Assembly: GCA_963777285.1 (NCBI GenBank)
Contig: CAVZPR010000002.1
Coordinates: 682,001 to 746,000 of the forward strand
DNA from: JAFARE01 sp963777285
GTDB lineage: Bacteria > Chloroflexota > Dormibacteria > Aeolococcales > Aeolococcaceae
Length of the DNA stretch: 64,000 bases
Direction: 5' to 3'
The notes below the pieces were generated by a model. That model did no database searches and was not told where the DNA came from. It saw only the letters and a list, made by a program, of their open reading frames with translations. The position numbers and the translations under genes are program-made. This document shows positions 23,852-31,858 of this stretch, in pieces (position 1 is the first letter of the stretch; the number at the start of each line of letters is the position of its first letter).

Positions 23852-24861
23852 TCGCGGCGACGCTCGGGCCGACCCCGTTCTGGTACGCCACCCGGGGCAG
23901 TGGCTTCACCGCCCTGGTGCTCCTGACCGCCGCGCTGCTGCTGGGACTGCTGACCAGCACGCGGTGGACGTCGCCGAGGTGGCCGAGGTTCCTCTCCCAG
24001 GCGGTGCACCGCAACGTGTCGCTGTACGCAGGCGTCTTCCTGCTGATCCACATCGCAACCTCGATCATCGACCCCTTCGCTGGGCTGAGCGTGCGCGACG
24101 CCATCGTCCCGGTGGGGGCAGGCTACCGGCCGCTCTGGCTGGGGCTGGGGGTGATCGCGGCGGAGCTGTTCGTCGCGGTGCTGCTGACCAGCCTGGTGCG
24201 CCATCGACTGGGCTTCCGCCTCTGGCGCGCGGTCCACCTTCTTTCGTACGCCTCGTGGCCCGTGGCCGTGCTCCACGGCATCGGCACGGGTACCGACACC
24301 AAGTCCGTCTGGGCGATCCTGCTGGTCGTCGCCTGCGTCGGGTCGGTGCTGGTGACGCTGGTCTGGCGGCTGTCGGTGGGCTGGCCGCGGCTGGCGCTCC
24401 TGCGGGCCGCGGGGATGTGCGTCAGCGTCGCCTCCGTGATCGCGCTCGCCGCCTGGACCGCGGGCGGGCCGCTGCAGCCGGGCTGGGCCCGGCTCGCCGG
24501 CACTCCGGCGAAGCTGTTGAGCGGCGGCGCGGCGTCCTCCCCATCACCCGCGCCGGCCGCGCTTCCGGCCGGGCTCGACGACCCCGTGAGGGTCACCCTG
24601 CAGCAGGGCAACAACGGAGCGGTGACCGCGAGCCTGACCGATCAGAACGATGCCTCGTTGCGGCTGGTGATCACCGTCCAGGGCGACGGCTCGGCGCGGC
24701 TGCAGGTCTCGCGCTCCGGCCAGGCGGTGTGCGACACCGCGGCCACGATCGGGCAGGAGGTCGACGCCCAGTGCGGCTCGGTCGCGGTGAGCGTGCAGGT
24801 GTTCCGCGACGGAACGAACGGCGCCAACGGCACGCTGACCACGCGGGCGGCGGGCACGTGA
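23848..24861 (+). CDS. ferric-reductase-like haem membrane protein with outer domain
   Basis: A 337-residue protein with about six transmembrane helices between 15 and 225, followed by an extra domain outside. His54 and His68 (in VHRNVSLYAGVFLLIHIATS) and His130 and His143 (VHLLSYASWPVAVLHG) form two pairs on facing helices, the pattern of bis-haem ferric reductase-like/YedZ/NOX cores. A Ser/Pro linker leads to a beta-rich 90-residue domain starting DDPVRVTLQQGNNGAV, in the place where relatives often carry an FMN-binding domain. I do not see a standard flavinylation motif in it. It lies between apbE and the NuoF-like gene with 4-base overlaps on both sides. Confidence 0.83.
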   Translation: MIAATLGPTPFWYATRGSGFTALVLLTAALLLGLLTSTRWTSPRWPRFLSQAVHRNVSLYAGVFLLIHIATSIIDPFAGLSVRDAIVPVGAGYRPLWLGLGVIAAELFVAVLLTSLVRHRLGFRLWRAVHLLSYASWPVAVLHGIGTGTDTKSVWAILLVVACVGSVLVTLVWRLSVGWPRLALLRAAGMCVSVASVIALAAWTAGGPLQPGWARLAGTPAKLLSGGAASSPSPAPAALPAGLDDPVRVTLQQGNNGAVTASLTDQNDASLRLVITVQGDGSARLQVSRSGQAVCDTAATIGQEVDAQCGSVAVSVQVFRDGTNGANGTLTTRAAGT

Positions 24862-26144
24862 GCGCCTCGCAGGCCGGCGTCGTGCTCGGGCCCTCCCGCC
24901 TGCTGCCGGCGTCACCTTCCGCCGAGGGGCTCGCCGCGCACCTGCGCACCTTCGGGCCGCTGCGGCCGGACGCGCATAGCAACCTGATCGCCGAGCTCGG
25001 CGACGCCGGGCTCACCGGGCACGGCGGCGCCGGCTTTCCCGCCGCGGTGAAGTGGCGGGCCGTGGCCGGCGGCGGCGCCCCGGGCGCGGCCGTCGTCGTC
25101 GCTGACGGTGCCGAGACGGAGCCGGCCAGCTACAAGGACAGGACGCTGCTCGCGCTGCGCCCGCACCTGGTGCTCGACGGCATCCGGCTGGCAGCCGGCG
25201 CCGTCGGGGCGGGGCGCTGCGTGCTGTACGTGGGGCGGGCCCACGACGCCCTGCAGCGCACGCTGCGCGGCGCCATCGAGGAGCGGCACCGGGCAATGCC
25301 CGACGAGCTTCCCGTGGAGCTGGCCACCGCGCCGCCGCGCTACGTGGCCGGCGAGGAGACCGCCGTGGTGGCTCGGCTCGACGGCAGGGCCGCCCGGCCC
25401 CGGTCGGTGCCGCCGCGGCCGTTCCAGCTCGGTGTCGGAGGCCGCCCCACCCTGGTGTCCAACGTCGAGACGCTGGCGCACGCGGCCATGATCGCCCGCT
25501 ACGGGGCGGCGTGGTTCCGCAGCGCCGGCACGGCGGCGGCGCCGGGCACGGTGCTGCTCACCGTCAGCGGTGCGGTGCGCAACCCCGGAGTACGCGAGGC
25601 GGGATACGACGCCACCATCGGCGACGTCGTGGCCGGGGTGGGCGGTCCGACCCACGAAGCGGCGGCGGTGCTGGTCGGCGGCTACTTCGGCCGCTGGGCG
25701 GCGGCGGCCACCGCCTGGCCGCTCACGCTGGAGCCGCAGGCGCTCGCCGAGGCCGGCCTGGCCCTGGGCGCGGGAGTCATCGCCGTGCTGCCTCGTAACC
25801 TTTGCGGGGTCGCCGAGTCGGCCCGCGTCCTCTCGTTCCTGGCGCGGGAGTCGGCGGGCCAGTGCGGCCCATGCCAGTTCGGCCTGCCCGCCCTGGCCGC
25901 CGAGTTCAGCGCCGCAGCGGCCGGCGCCGCCCGCCCGGGCACGCTGGAGCGCATGGGGCGCTGGGCTCTCGAGATCCGCGGCCGGGGCGCCTGCCGCCAC
26001 CCGGACGGCGCCACCCTCTTCGCGGCCAGCGCGCTCGAGGTCTTCGGCTCCGAGCTGCGCCGCCACCTGCGTGAGGGCCCCTGCCCCGCAGCGGCGCGCC
26101 CGCCTCTGCTGCCCACCCCGGTTCTGGCTGCTGGATGGCGCTGA
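24858..26144 (+). CDS. NuoF-like NADH-binding flavoprotein
   Basis: A 428-residue relative of complex I subunit NuoF (Nqo1/HoxF), which takes electrons from NAD(P)H through FMN. The nucleotide-binding loop is GHGGAGFPAAVKW (54-66), with VADGAETEPASYKDR and an SLBB region (VLLTVSGAVRNPGVREAG). The iron-sulphur site is unusual: the NuoF form ESCGxCxPC reads ESAGQCGPC (331-339), so only Cys336, Cys339 and distal Cys379 remain of four ligands. It could hold a 3Fe-4S or ligand-swapped cluster, or none. It is coupled to the haem protein upstream and to a ferredoxin downstream, which overlaps by 10 bases. Confidence 0.87.
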   Translation: MSASQAGVVLGPSRLLPASPSAEGLAAHLRTFGPLRPDAHSNLIAELGDAGLTGHGGAGFPAAVKWRAVAGGGAPGAAVVVADGAETEPASYKDRTLLALRPHLVLDGIRLAAGAVGAGRCVLYVGRAHDALQRTLRGAIEERHRAMPDELPVELATAPPRYVAGEETAVVARLDGRAARPRSVPPRPFQLGVGGRPTLVSNVETLAHAAMIARYGAAWFRSAGTAAAPGTVLLTVSGAVRNPGVREAGYDATIGDVVAGVGGPTHEAAAVLVGGYFGRWAAAATAWPLTLEPQALAEAGLALGAGVIAVLPRNLCGVAESARVLSFLARESAGQCGPCQFGLPALAAEFSAAAAGAARPGTLERMGRWALEIRGRGACRHPDGATLFAASALEVFGSELRRHLREGPCPAAARPPLLPTPVLAAGWR

Positions 26145-26404
26145 GACGGCTCCGCGTCGACCCGATTGCGTGCAAGGCGCACGGGATGTGCGCCGAGCTG
26201 TATCCGGAGCGCATCCGCCTCGACGACTGGGGATATCCGATTATCGACGCCCGCGGTGTCCCCGACGCCGAGGTGGAGCACGCGCGCCGCGCGGTCAGCG
26301 AGTGCCCCCGCGCCGCGCTCCACCTGGTGCCGGTCGAGGAGCGGGGCGCACGGGTGCGTCCTCCGGATCCGCCGGAGGACCGACGCCTGGCCCAGCAGGG
26401 CTAG
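26135..26404 (+). CDS. ferredoxin, 3Fe-4S type
   Basis: An 89-residue ferredoxin. The cluster ligands are in CKAHGMC (Cys13, Cys19), where the Cys-x5-Cys spacing with the middle position occupied by His is typical of 3Fe-4S (or a labile 4Fe-4S) cluster, plus SECPRAAL further on. Residues 20-55 form the usual ELYPERIRLDDWGYPII connector. It ends the apbE operon and overlaps the NuoF-like gene by 10 bases, so it is the likely soluble partner of that flavoprotein. Its stop overlaps the convergent CysRS-like gene by 3 bases. Confidence 0.87.
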   Translation: MALRRLRVDPIACKAHGMCAELYPERIRLDDWGYPIIDARGVPDAEVEHARRAVSECPRAALHLVPVEERGARVRPPDPPEDRRLAQQG

Positions 26405-27591
26405 ACGGCCACCGCCTCGGCCGCCCCGAGGAGGCCGAGCATGCCGCGCATCAGGGTGGCGCGACTCACCGTGCCGCCACCGTTCGCCGCGCCGCCGGCC
26501 ACCGCCGCGACGTCGAGCACGCGCAGCGCACCCGGCGTGTCGAGGTCGGCGTCGATGCACTCGATGAACTGGCTGCGCAGCTCGGAGGCCTCGGCCTCCG
26601 CGACCAGCTGGTCGCCGTGCATGGCCTGCGCGTACTGCGCGCGCCGTGCCTCGGCGCGGTCGACCTCGCGCGCGTCGTACGCCCATGCCGCGCGGTAGTG
26701 GTGCGACGCCAGCAGCAGCCGCACGGCGGGGCCTGGCACGCGCTGCAGCAGCTCGCGCACGAAGACGAGATTTCCCAGCGACTTGCTCATCTTCTGCCCC
26801 TCGTGATGGACCATCGCCACGTGCACCCAGTGGCGGACGTAGGGGGCCACGCCCGCCGCCTCCGCCTGCGCGATCTCCGACTCGTGGTGCGGGTAGACGA
26901 GGTCGTCACCGCCGCCGTGGATGTCGACCGGCGTGTCCAGCTCCGAGGTCGCCAGCACCGAGCACTCGATGTGCCATCCGGGCCTGCCCGCGCCCCAGGG
27001 ACTGTCCCAGCTGGGCTCGTCCGCGCGCGACGGCTGCCACAGCACGAAGTCGAGCGGGTCGCGCTTGCGCACGTCATCGGGGTCGCCGCCGCGCTCCTTG
27101 CTGAGACGCAGCATGGCCGGCCGCTCCAGATGGCTCAGCCGTCCGTACTCCGGAAACAGGCGCACGTCGAAGTACACCCAGCCGTCGCGCGCGTACGCGT
27201 ACCCGGCGCGCTCCAGCCGCTGCACCCAATCCACCATCGCCGGCACGTGAGCAGTGGCGCGCGGGGCCGCGGCGACGGGCAGCAGACCGATGTCACGCAT
27301 GTCGGTGTCGAAGCTGCGCACCTGCTCGTCGGCGAGCGCACGGAAGTCCGTGTGCCGCTCGCGCGCCACGCGGAGGATGTCGTCGTCGACGTCGGTCACG
27401 TTGCGCACGCTGCGCACATCCAGTCCACTCTCGCGCAGCCGGCGCGCGAGCACGTCGAACACGTGGTAGGTGAACGCGTGTCCCAGGTGCGCCGCGTCGT
27501 ACGGCGTGATGCCGCACACGTACATGCCCACGCGGCCGTCGCGCGGCTCGAAGGGGACCACCGCCTGCCGCGCGGTGTCGAAGAGGCGCAT
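26401..27591 (-). CDS. short cysteinyl-tRNA synthetase-like / MshC-type ligase
   Basis: A class I adenylating enzyme of 396 residues that activates cysteine. The ATP motif is CGITPYDAAHLGHAFTY (the mycothiol ligase MshC carries nearly the same string, while CysRS usually has GPTVYD), and the second signature is KMSKSLGN. Zinc and substrate residues appear in YVCG, WHIECS and YPHHESE. The C-terminal anticodon-binding region of full CysRS (about 460 residues) is shortened. It may be a tRNA synthetase of the short kind or a thiol-synthesis enzyme; sequence alone does not decide. TAGAAT ends 8 bases before the ATG. Confidence 0.85.
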   Translation of the reverse strand: MRLFDTARQAVVPFEPRDGRVGMYVCGITPYDAAHLGHAFTYHVFDVLARRLRESGLDVRSVRNVTDVDDDILRVARERHTDFRALADEQVRSFDTDMRDIGLLPVAAAPRATAHVPAMVDWVQRLERAGYAYARDGWVYFDVRLFPEYGRLSHLERPAMLRLSKERGGDPDDVRKRDPLDFVLWQPSRADEPSWDSPWGAGRPGWHIECSVLATSELDTPVDIHGGGDDLVYPHHESEIAQAEAAGVAPYVRHWVHVAMVHHEGQKMSKSLGNLVFVRELLQRVPGPAVRLLLASHHYRAAWAYDAREVDRAEARRAQYAQAMHGDQLVAEAEASELRSQFIECIDADLDTPGALRVLDVAAVAGGAANGGGTVSRATLMRGMLGLLGAAEAVAV

Positions 27592-27599
27592 GTGCGCCG

Positions 27600-27605
27600 A
27601 TTCTA
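27600..27605 (-). promoter_or_regulatory. leaderless -10 box for the CysRS-like gene
   Basis: TAGAAT on the minus strand ends 8 bases before ATG 27591. Confidence 0.5.
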
Positions 27606-28061
27606 CGGCTTGGCCTCCACGCCATCCGCCGCCAGCAGCATGCGTTCAGCTTCGCGGAGTGCTGTCTTCGTGTCACGGAAGCTGGCGCGTTGCTGCGCCG
27701 CATCGAAGGCCAGCCATTCCGCTGCAGCGATCTCCGCGGGGTCCGGATCCAGCGCGCCGCCGCCGCTCGCTTCGACGAGAAGTTGGTGCACGCGCTTGAA
27801 CACGAGGCGACCATCGCGCCGGTACACGTACTCCGACACCGGCAGCGCACCGCGCACCCGGAGCGATGCGAGCGGCAGCCCGGTCTCCTCATGAATCTCG
27901 CGCAGCGCCGCGTGCTCCGGCGCCTCACCGCGCTCGACGATCCCCTTGGGCAGACCCCAGTAGCGTCCGTCGCTGACGAGACACACCTCCCACCCGGAGG
28001 CGGCGCGGCGGGCAACCACGCCGCCGGCGGACACCTCGTTGGGATCGAAGCGGCGCGGCAT
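27603..28061 (-). CDS. Nudix hydrolase
   Basis: A 152-residue Nudix protein with a perfect box: GIVERGEAPEHAALREIHEETG (in two parts GIVERGE and REIHEETG). The preceding VSAGGVVARR and YWGLPKG and the small size resemble the diadenosine-polyphosphate/MutT-like group. ATG 28061 is taken as the start; a TTG four codons upstream is possible but too close to its GGGGAG. It lies 11 bases before the CysRS-like gene on the same strand; however, that gene has its own -10 box inside the Nudix stop region. Confidence 0.87.
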   Translation of the reverse strand: MPRRFDPNEVSAGGVVARRAASGWEVCLVSDGRYWGLPKGIVERGEAPEHAALREIHEETGLPLASLRVRGALPVSEYVYRRDGRLVFKRVHQLLVEASGGGALDPDPAEIAAAEWLAFDAAQQRASFRDTKTALREAERMLLAADGVEAKP

Positions 28062-28102
28062 GGCTCGGCTCAACGCTCCCCATCGCCGCGCTGAGCCGTT
28101 GT

Positions 28103-28108
28103 TATCAT
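28103..28108 (+). promoter_or_regulatory. -10 box of tRNA-Asp
   Basis: TATCAT, 10 bases upstream of the mature tRNA 5' end. No convincing -35 was seen. Confidence 0.45.
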
Positions 28109-28118
28109 CGAGCCGCGC

Positions 28119-28197
28119 GGCCCCGTGGTGTAGCCTGGCCTAACACGCCACCCTGTCAAGGTGGAGATCGTCGGTTCGAATCCGATCGGGGTCGCCA
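28119..28197 (+). tRNA. tRNA-Asp (GTC)
   Basis: The cloverleaf folds completely: acceptor GGCCCCG/CGGGGTC with one G-T pair, D-stem GTGT/ACAC, anticodon stem CCACC/GGTGG around the loop CTGTCAA (anticodon GTC), T-arm GTCGG-TTCGAAT-CCGAT, discriminator G and encoded CCA (28195-28197). The convergent lipase gene ends on the next base. Confidence 0.97.
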
Positions 28198-29037
28198 TCA
28201 GCGCGAGTCGAGCCACGTGATGAGGTCCACGATGACCGCGTCGCGCTCGGGCTCGTTGAAGATCTCGTGCCAGAGGCCGTCGTACATCTTCAGCGTTTTG
28301 TCCTGCGAGCCCGCGCGCGCGTAGACCTCGGGACCGCAGCCGGGATCGACAAGGCCGTCCTCACTGCCCTGCATGACGAGCAGCGGCAGGCGCAGCGCGG
28401 GCAGCCCGCGACGCACCGTCTCCATCGCGGCGAGCATCTCAGCGCCGAGACGTGCCCTGAGCTTGGTGGCGAACACCAGTGGATCCGCGTTGTACGCGGC
28501 GACCACCGCGGGGTCGCGGCTGATGCGGTGCAGCGGCAGCGTCAGCACGCCGATGTCCGGTGCGATCCGCGCCAGCGCCTTGCCCGCGATGATCCTGAGA
28601 CGCGACACGTCGCCGGGACATGCCGCCGGCGCCGAGACGGCGAGCGCGTCGATCTCGGTGGGGTCGCGCACCACCAGAGCCAGCGCGACGAGCCCGCCCA
28701 TGCTGTGCCCCAACAGGGTCAGACGTGCCTGCGCCCATCGCCGCCGGCTCGTTGCCACCACGTTGTGCAGGTCGTCGACGTAATCGTCGAAGCGGACGAC
28801 GCTGGTGCGGCGCCCGCCCGACTTTCCGTGACCGCGGTGGTCCGCGGCGCGCACCGCGTAGTCGTGCTCGGCCAGCGCGCACGCGAGGCGATCGTAGCGG
28901 CCGGAATGCTCCGCGTACCCGTGCGCGACGACCACGACTCCACGTGGCGCTGTGGCGGGCAGCCAGGTGCGGTGATGGATGGCGACGCCGCGAGCGCCGG
29001 AGAACACGTCCTCCTCGCGCTGCACCGCTGCGCTCAC
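28198..29037 (-). CDS. alpha/beta hydrolase, monoacylglycerol lipase type
   Basis: A 279-residue serine hydrolase of the Hydrolase_4 (monoacylglycerol lipase/lysophospholipase) type. It has the VVVVAHGYAEHSGRYDRLA oxyanion region, DHRGHGKSGG, the nucleophile GHSMGG, the acid in MQGSEDGLVDP and the histidine in YDGLWHEIFNEPER, the latter a hallmark of this family. There is no signal peptide. The GTG start overlaps the stop of the peptide-binding protein gene by 4 bases, so the two are coupled. It probably hydrolyses glycerolipids or related esters. Confidence 0.9.
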   Translation of the reverse strand: MSAAVQREEDVFSGARGVAIHHRTWLPATAPRGVVVVAHGYAEHSGRYDRLACALAEHDYAVRAADHRGHGKSGGRRTSVVRFDDYVDDLHNVVATSRRRWAQARLTLLGHSMGGLVALALVVRDPTEIDALAVSAPAACPGDVSRLRIIAGKALARIAPDIGVLTLPLHRISRDPAVVAAYNADPLVFATKLRARLGAEMLAAMETVRRGLPALRLPLLVMQGSEDGLVDPGCGPEVYARAGSQDKTLKMYDGLWHEIFNEPERDAVIVDLITWLDSR

Positions 29038-30863
29038 GCCCAGGTCCAGTTCTCGGGATATATCTGCAGCAGCGGGTCCTGCGGCAGCGCGCCCTTGAGG
29101 CTGGTGCTGATCTCGGAGAGCTGCACGTCGCTGTTGGGCATCCAGATGACGGGCAGGTCCGTGGCGATGTAGTCCTCGTACGCGTACAGGGCGTGCAGGT
29201 CGTCGCTGGTCTGCGAAGCGCGGATCAGCTGATCGGTGTTGACGTTCTTGTATCCGTTGTAGTTGCCCCCCGCGCCGGTGGCGAACGCGATGTCGCCGGT
29301 GGGGTAGTAGTCGGGGAAATACACCCAGCCGCCACCCCAGTACTCCATGTCCCAGGTGCAGCTGCGCCCCTTCACGCACGGAGACGCGTTGGCGTACACG
29401 GCGTCGAGCGTGTTGGTGGAGAGGTTGAGCTGGATGCCCGCCTGCGAGAAGTCCGACTTGAGCTGCGTCACCTCGGCGTCGAGCGTCGGCGCGCCGCTGA
29501 CGTACTCGAGGTGGAAAGAGGCGGGCGCGGCCGCGGGGATGCCCGCACCGCACTGCGTGGGACCGCTCCCCGGGTCGGTGCACGTGCTCACGCCGCCGGG
29601 GTTGACCGTCCAGCCGTGATGCTGCAGCAGCGCGACCGCCTGCGCGGGGTTGTACGGCAGGTGGTCCGTGTCCTCCACCGCGTCGACGAAGCTCGAAGCA
29701 GGCACCTGCGGCACCGGTCCGTACAGCGGCTGGGCGTACCCCGCGAACGCCTTCTGGATGAGCGCTGCCTGGTCGTCGAGCAGCTGCATCGCCTGACGGA
29801 AGTACAGCTGCTGGAACATCGGGCCGCTCGACGGATTGGTCCAGTTCTCGGGGATGTATGTCGCCTCCCAGCCTGCCCACGGGGCGAACGTGTACCCGGC
29901 GTTGGCGACGGCCGCCTTCTGCGACACGTCCTCGAACGGCAGATAGCCGTAGTCGATCGGCGTCCCCGAGGTCGCGGTGAGCCGGCCCAGCTCCTGCGCG
30001 TCGCTGGCGAAGGCGACCTCGTCGAACTCCGTCAGGTGCGGCTTCACCGGGCCGGAGTACATCGGGTTGGGCACCATGCGCACGTTGCCCGCGCTGTCGA
30101 TTGAGCGCAGCTTCCACGGCCCGTCCACCACCTGCCACAGCGGATTGGCGTTGTACGTGTTGATGCTCTTCGACTCAGCGTCGAGCAGCGAGAAGACGGC
30201 CTGCGCGCCCGTCGTGGTCGCGTCGTAGTCGCCGACCGGTCCCGTGGCCTGCTCTCTGTCCCACGCGTGCTGCGGGATGGGGATCAGCTGGCTCAGCTGG
30301 TTGTAGGTGAAGAAGTACGAGCCGTAGGCCTGCGTCAGATGCAGCGTCATCGACGTTGCGCTGTTGAGCGTCACCGACGAGACGTTGTCGGGAAACTCGC
30401 CGGGGACGTAGCCGCCCCAGCTGTTGGGCACCGCCTTCACCAGGTTGATCCAGAACTGGATGTCGCGCGTCGTCACCGGCCGCCCGTCCGACCACGTGTA
30501 GTGCTTCAGCGTGATCGTCACGGAGCGCATGTCGCCTGCGTACTGCGGTGGGTCGGCGAGGCTGAGGCCCTGGTTCAGCTGGACGCTGCCGTCATCGCCG
30601 AACCAGTACAGCGGGCGGTACATGAGGTACTGGAACTGGTAGACGTTGGCGACGTTGAGGTAGCGCGACGGCGTCAGCGGAAAGATGTAGTCGGGGACCG
30701 CCTGCGGGAACTCGGCGAATGTCGCGGTCGTGCGCGCCGGCGCCGTCGCGGTCGAACAGGCGGCGTCGAGCAGCATCACGGACAGCGCGAGCGCCGCGAG
30801 CCGCCCGCGACCCCGCGTCACCGCCAAAGGCGCGCTGCGCCACGCGGCCGTGCGTGCCGTCAC
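29034..30863 (-). CDS. peptide/solute-binding lipoprotein (SBP family 5)
   Basis: A 609-residue extracellular binding protein of the oligopeptide ABC-transporter class. The lipobox LDAAC ends a basic-hydrophobic signal. The mature domain shows family features: LYWFGDDGSVQLNQGLSLAD, the SVTITLKHYTWSDGRPVTTRDIQFW segment in pieces (WSDGRPVTTRDI is the core) and VYFPDYYPTGDIAF. No permease or ATPase gene is in the operon, so it must use a distant transporter or act as a receptor. GTG overlaps the upstream MpaB-like stop by 4 bases, and the lipase overlaps its end. Confidence 0.88.
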   Translation of the reverse strand: MTARTAAWRSAPLAVTRGRGRLAALALSVMLLDAACSTATAPARTTATFAEFPQAVPDYIFPLTPSRYLNVANVYQFQYLMYRPLYWFGDDGSVQLNQGLSLADPPQYAGDMRSVTITLKHYTWSDGRPVTTRDIQFWINLVKAVPNSWGGYVPGEFPDNVSSVTLNSATSMTLHLTQAYGSYFFTYNQLSQLIPIPQHAWDREQATGPVGDYDATTTGAQAVFSLLDAESKSINTYNANPLWQVVDGPWKLRSIDSAGNVRMVPNPMYSGPVKPHLTEFDEVAFASDAQELGRLTATSGTPIDYGYLPFEDVSQKAAVANAGYTFAPWAGWEATYIPENWTNPSSGPMFQQLYFRQAMQLLDDQAALIQKAFAGYAQPLYGPVPQVPASSFVDAVEDTDHLPYNPAQAVALLQHHGWTVNPGGVSTCTDPGSGPTQCGAGIPAAAPASFHLEYVSGAPTLDAEVTQLKSDFSQAGIQLNLSTNTLDAVYANASPCVKGRSCTWDMEYWGGGWVYFPDYYPTGDIAFATGAGGNYNGYKNVNTDQLIRASQTSDDLHALYAYEDYIATDLPVIWMPNSDVQLSEISTSLKGALPQDPLLQIYPENWTWA

Positions 30864-31816
30864 GCAGCGGCCGGCTCGGGCCAGCGCCCCGCGGCTCGCG
30901 CCAGCGCCAGGTCGTGCAGCGGCGACACCTTGAGGCGGCGCGGCAGCGCAGGCCGCACCAAGCGCAGCGACAGCAGGATCGAACGGTGCGCGGCGGTGTG
31001 CGCCGCGGTCCAGCGCAGCCCATACGCCGACCGCGTTTCGGCCGGCAGCAGCCCGGCGGAGACGAAGGCGAGCAGGTCCATCCCGGGACGGAGCATGGGC
31101 GAGCGCACCGGCGGGTGCAGCACGGTGGCGGCCACGAGCCGCGATCCGGCGCCGGGGACCGCCGGCCCCGCCGCGACCTGGCGCACGTACGCGCGCATGG
31201 CCGCCGCGTCGCGCCACAGCAGCCGCGCGGGGACGCCCATGAGCGCGGCGACCGCGTCCCACTCCCGCACGAACGCGTCGCGGTCGGCCTCCCTCAGTCC
31301 GCCGACCAGCGCGTCGTGCGCCGTGAGCATCGTGTCGACGAAGGACGCGTGCACCCAGCGAAGCAGCGCCGGCTGCGCCGCGGTGTAGCGGGTGCGCGCC
31401 CGGACGCGGCGGGTGGCGTGCGCTGCGGGGAGCACGCCGGCCACGTGCTCGTGCAGGCGCACCACGCGCCGCGAGGCGCGCCGCGCCTCAGACGTGGTGC
31501 CGAAGCACACCAGCGTCACCCACTCGACGGTGCGTTCCAAGCGTCCGTAGGGATCGATCGAGTAGCCGCTGTGGTCGATGGCCCCCTGGGCGACCAGCGG
31601 GTGGGCCGCCTGCATGAGCAGCGCACGGCCCGCGCCCAGGATCAGCAGCGGCTCCCGCATCACCCGCCAGGTCACCGAGCCCGGGCCGAAGAGGCCGGCG
31701 TCGGCGGCGTGGTCGCGAAGCGGCATGGGCCGGCGCGAGTAGGGAAGCGGCCGGGACAGCACCCGCGTGACCAGCGAGGGACCGGGGATGCCGCGCACCT
31801 GCCGAGCGTAAAGCAA
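30860..31816 (-). CDS. oxygenase MpaB family protein (DUF2236)
   Basis: A 318-residue helical protein of the DUF2236/MpaB family, relatives of latex-clearing proteins and fungal MpaB, which bind haem b through a histidine. The entry motif GLFGPGSVTWRVMREPLLIL and the following HPLVAQGAIDHSGYSIDPYGRL and HASFVDTMLTAHDAL carry the conserved His and Asp residues. The TTG at 31816 is the longest start; ATG 31726 would remove 30 residues and leave the family core intact. Neither has a good ribosome site. It is first in a three-gene unit with the binding protein and lipase. Confidence 0.82.
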   Translation of the reverse strand: MLYARQVRGIPGPSLVTRVLSRPLPYSRRPMPLRDHAADAGLFGPGSVTWRVMREPLLILGAGRALLMQAAHPLVAQGAIDHSGYSIDPYGRLERTVEWVTLVCFGTTSEARRASRRVVRLHEHVAGVLPAAHATRRVRARTRYTAAQPALLRWVHASFVDTMLTAHDALVGGLREADRDAFVREWDAVAALMGVPARLLWRDAAAMRAYVRQVAAGPAVPGAGSRLVAATVLHPPVRSPMLRPGMDLLAFVSAGLLPAETRSAYGLRWTAAHTAAHRSILLSLRLVRPALPRRLKVSPLHDLALARAAGRWPEPAAA

Positions 31817-31844
31817 GCGGGACAGCCCCGAGCCACCTTGTCGC

Positions 31845-31850
31845 TACCAT
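31845..31850 (+). promoter_or_regulatory. leaderless -10 box for the LmbE gene
   Basis: TACCAT ends 8 bases before the GTG at 31859. Confidence 0.5.
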
Positions 31851-31858
31851 CGCCGTTC

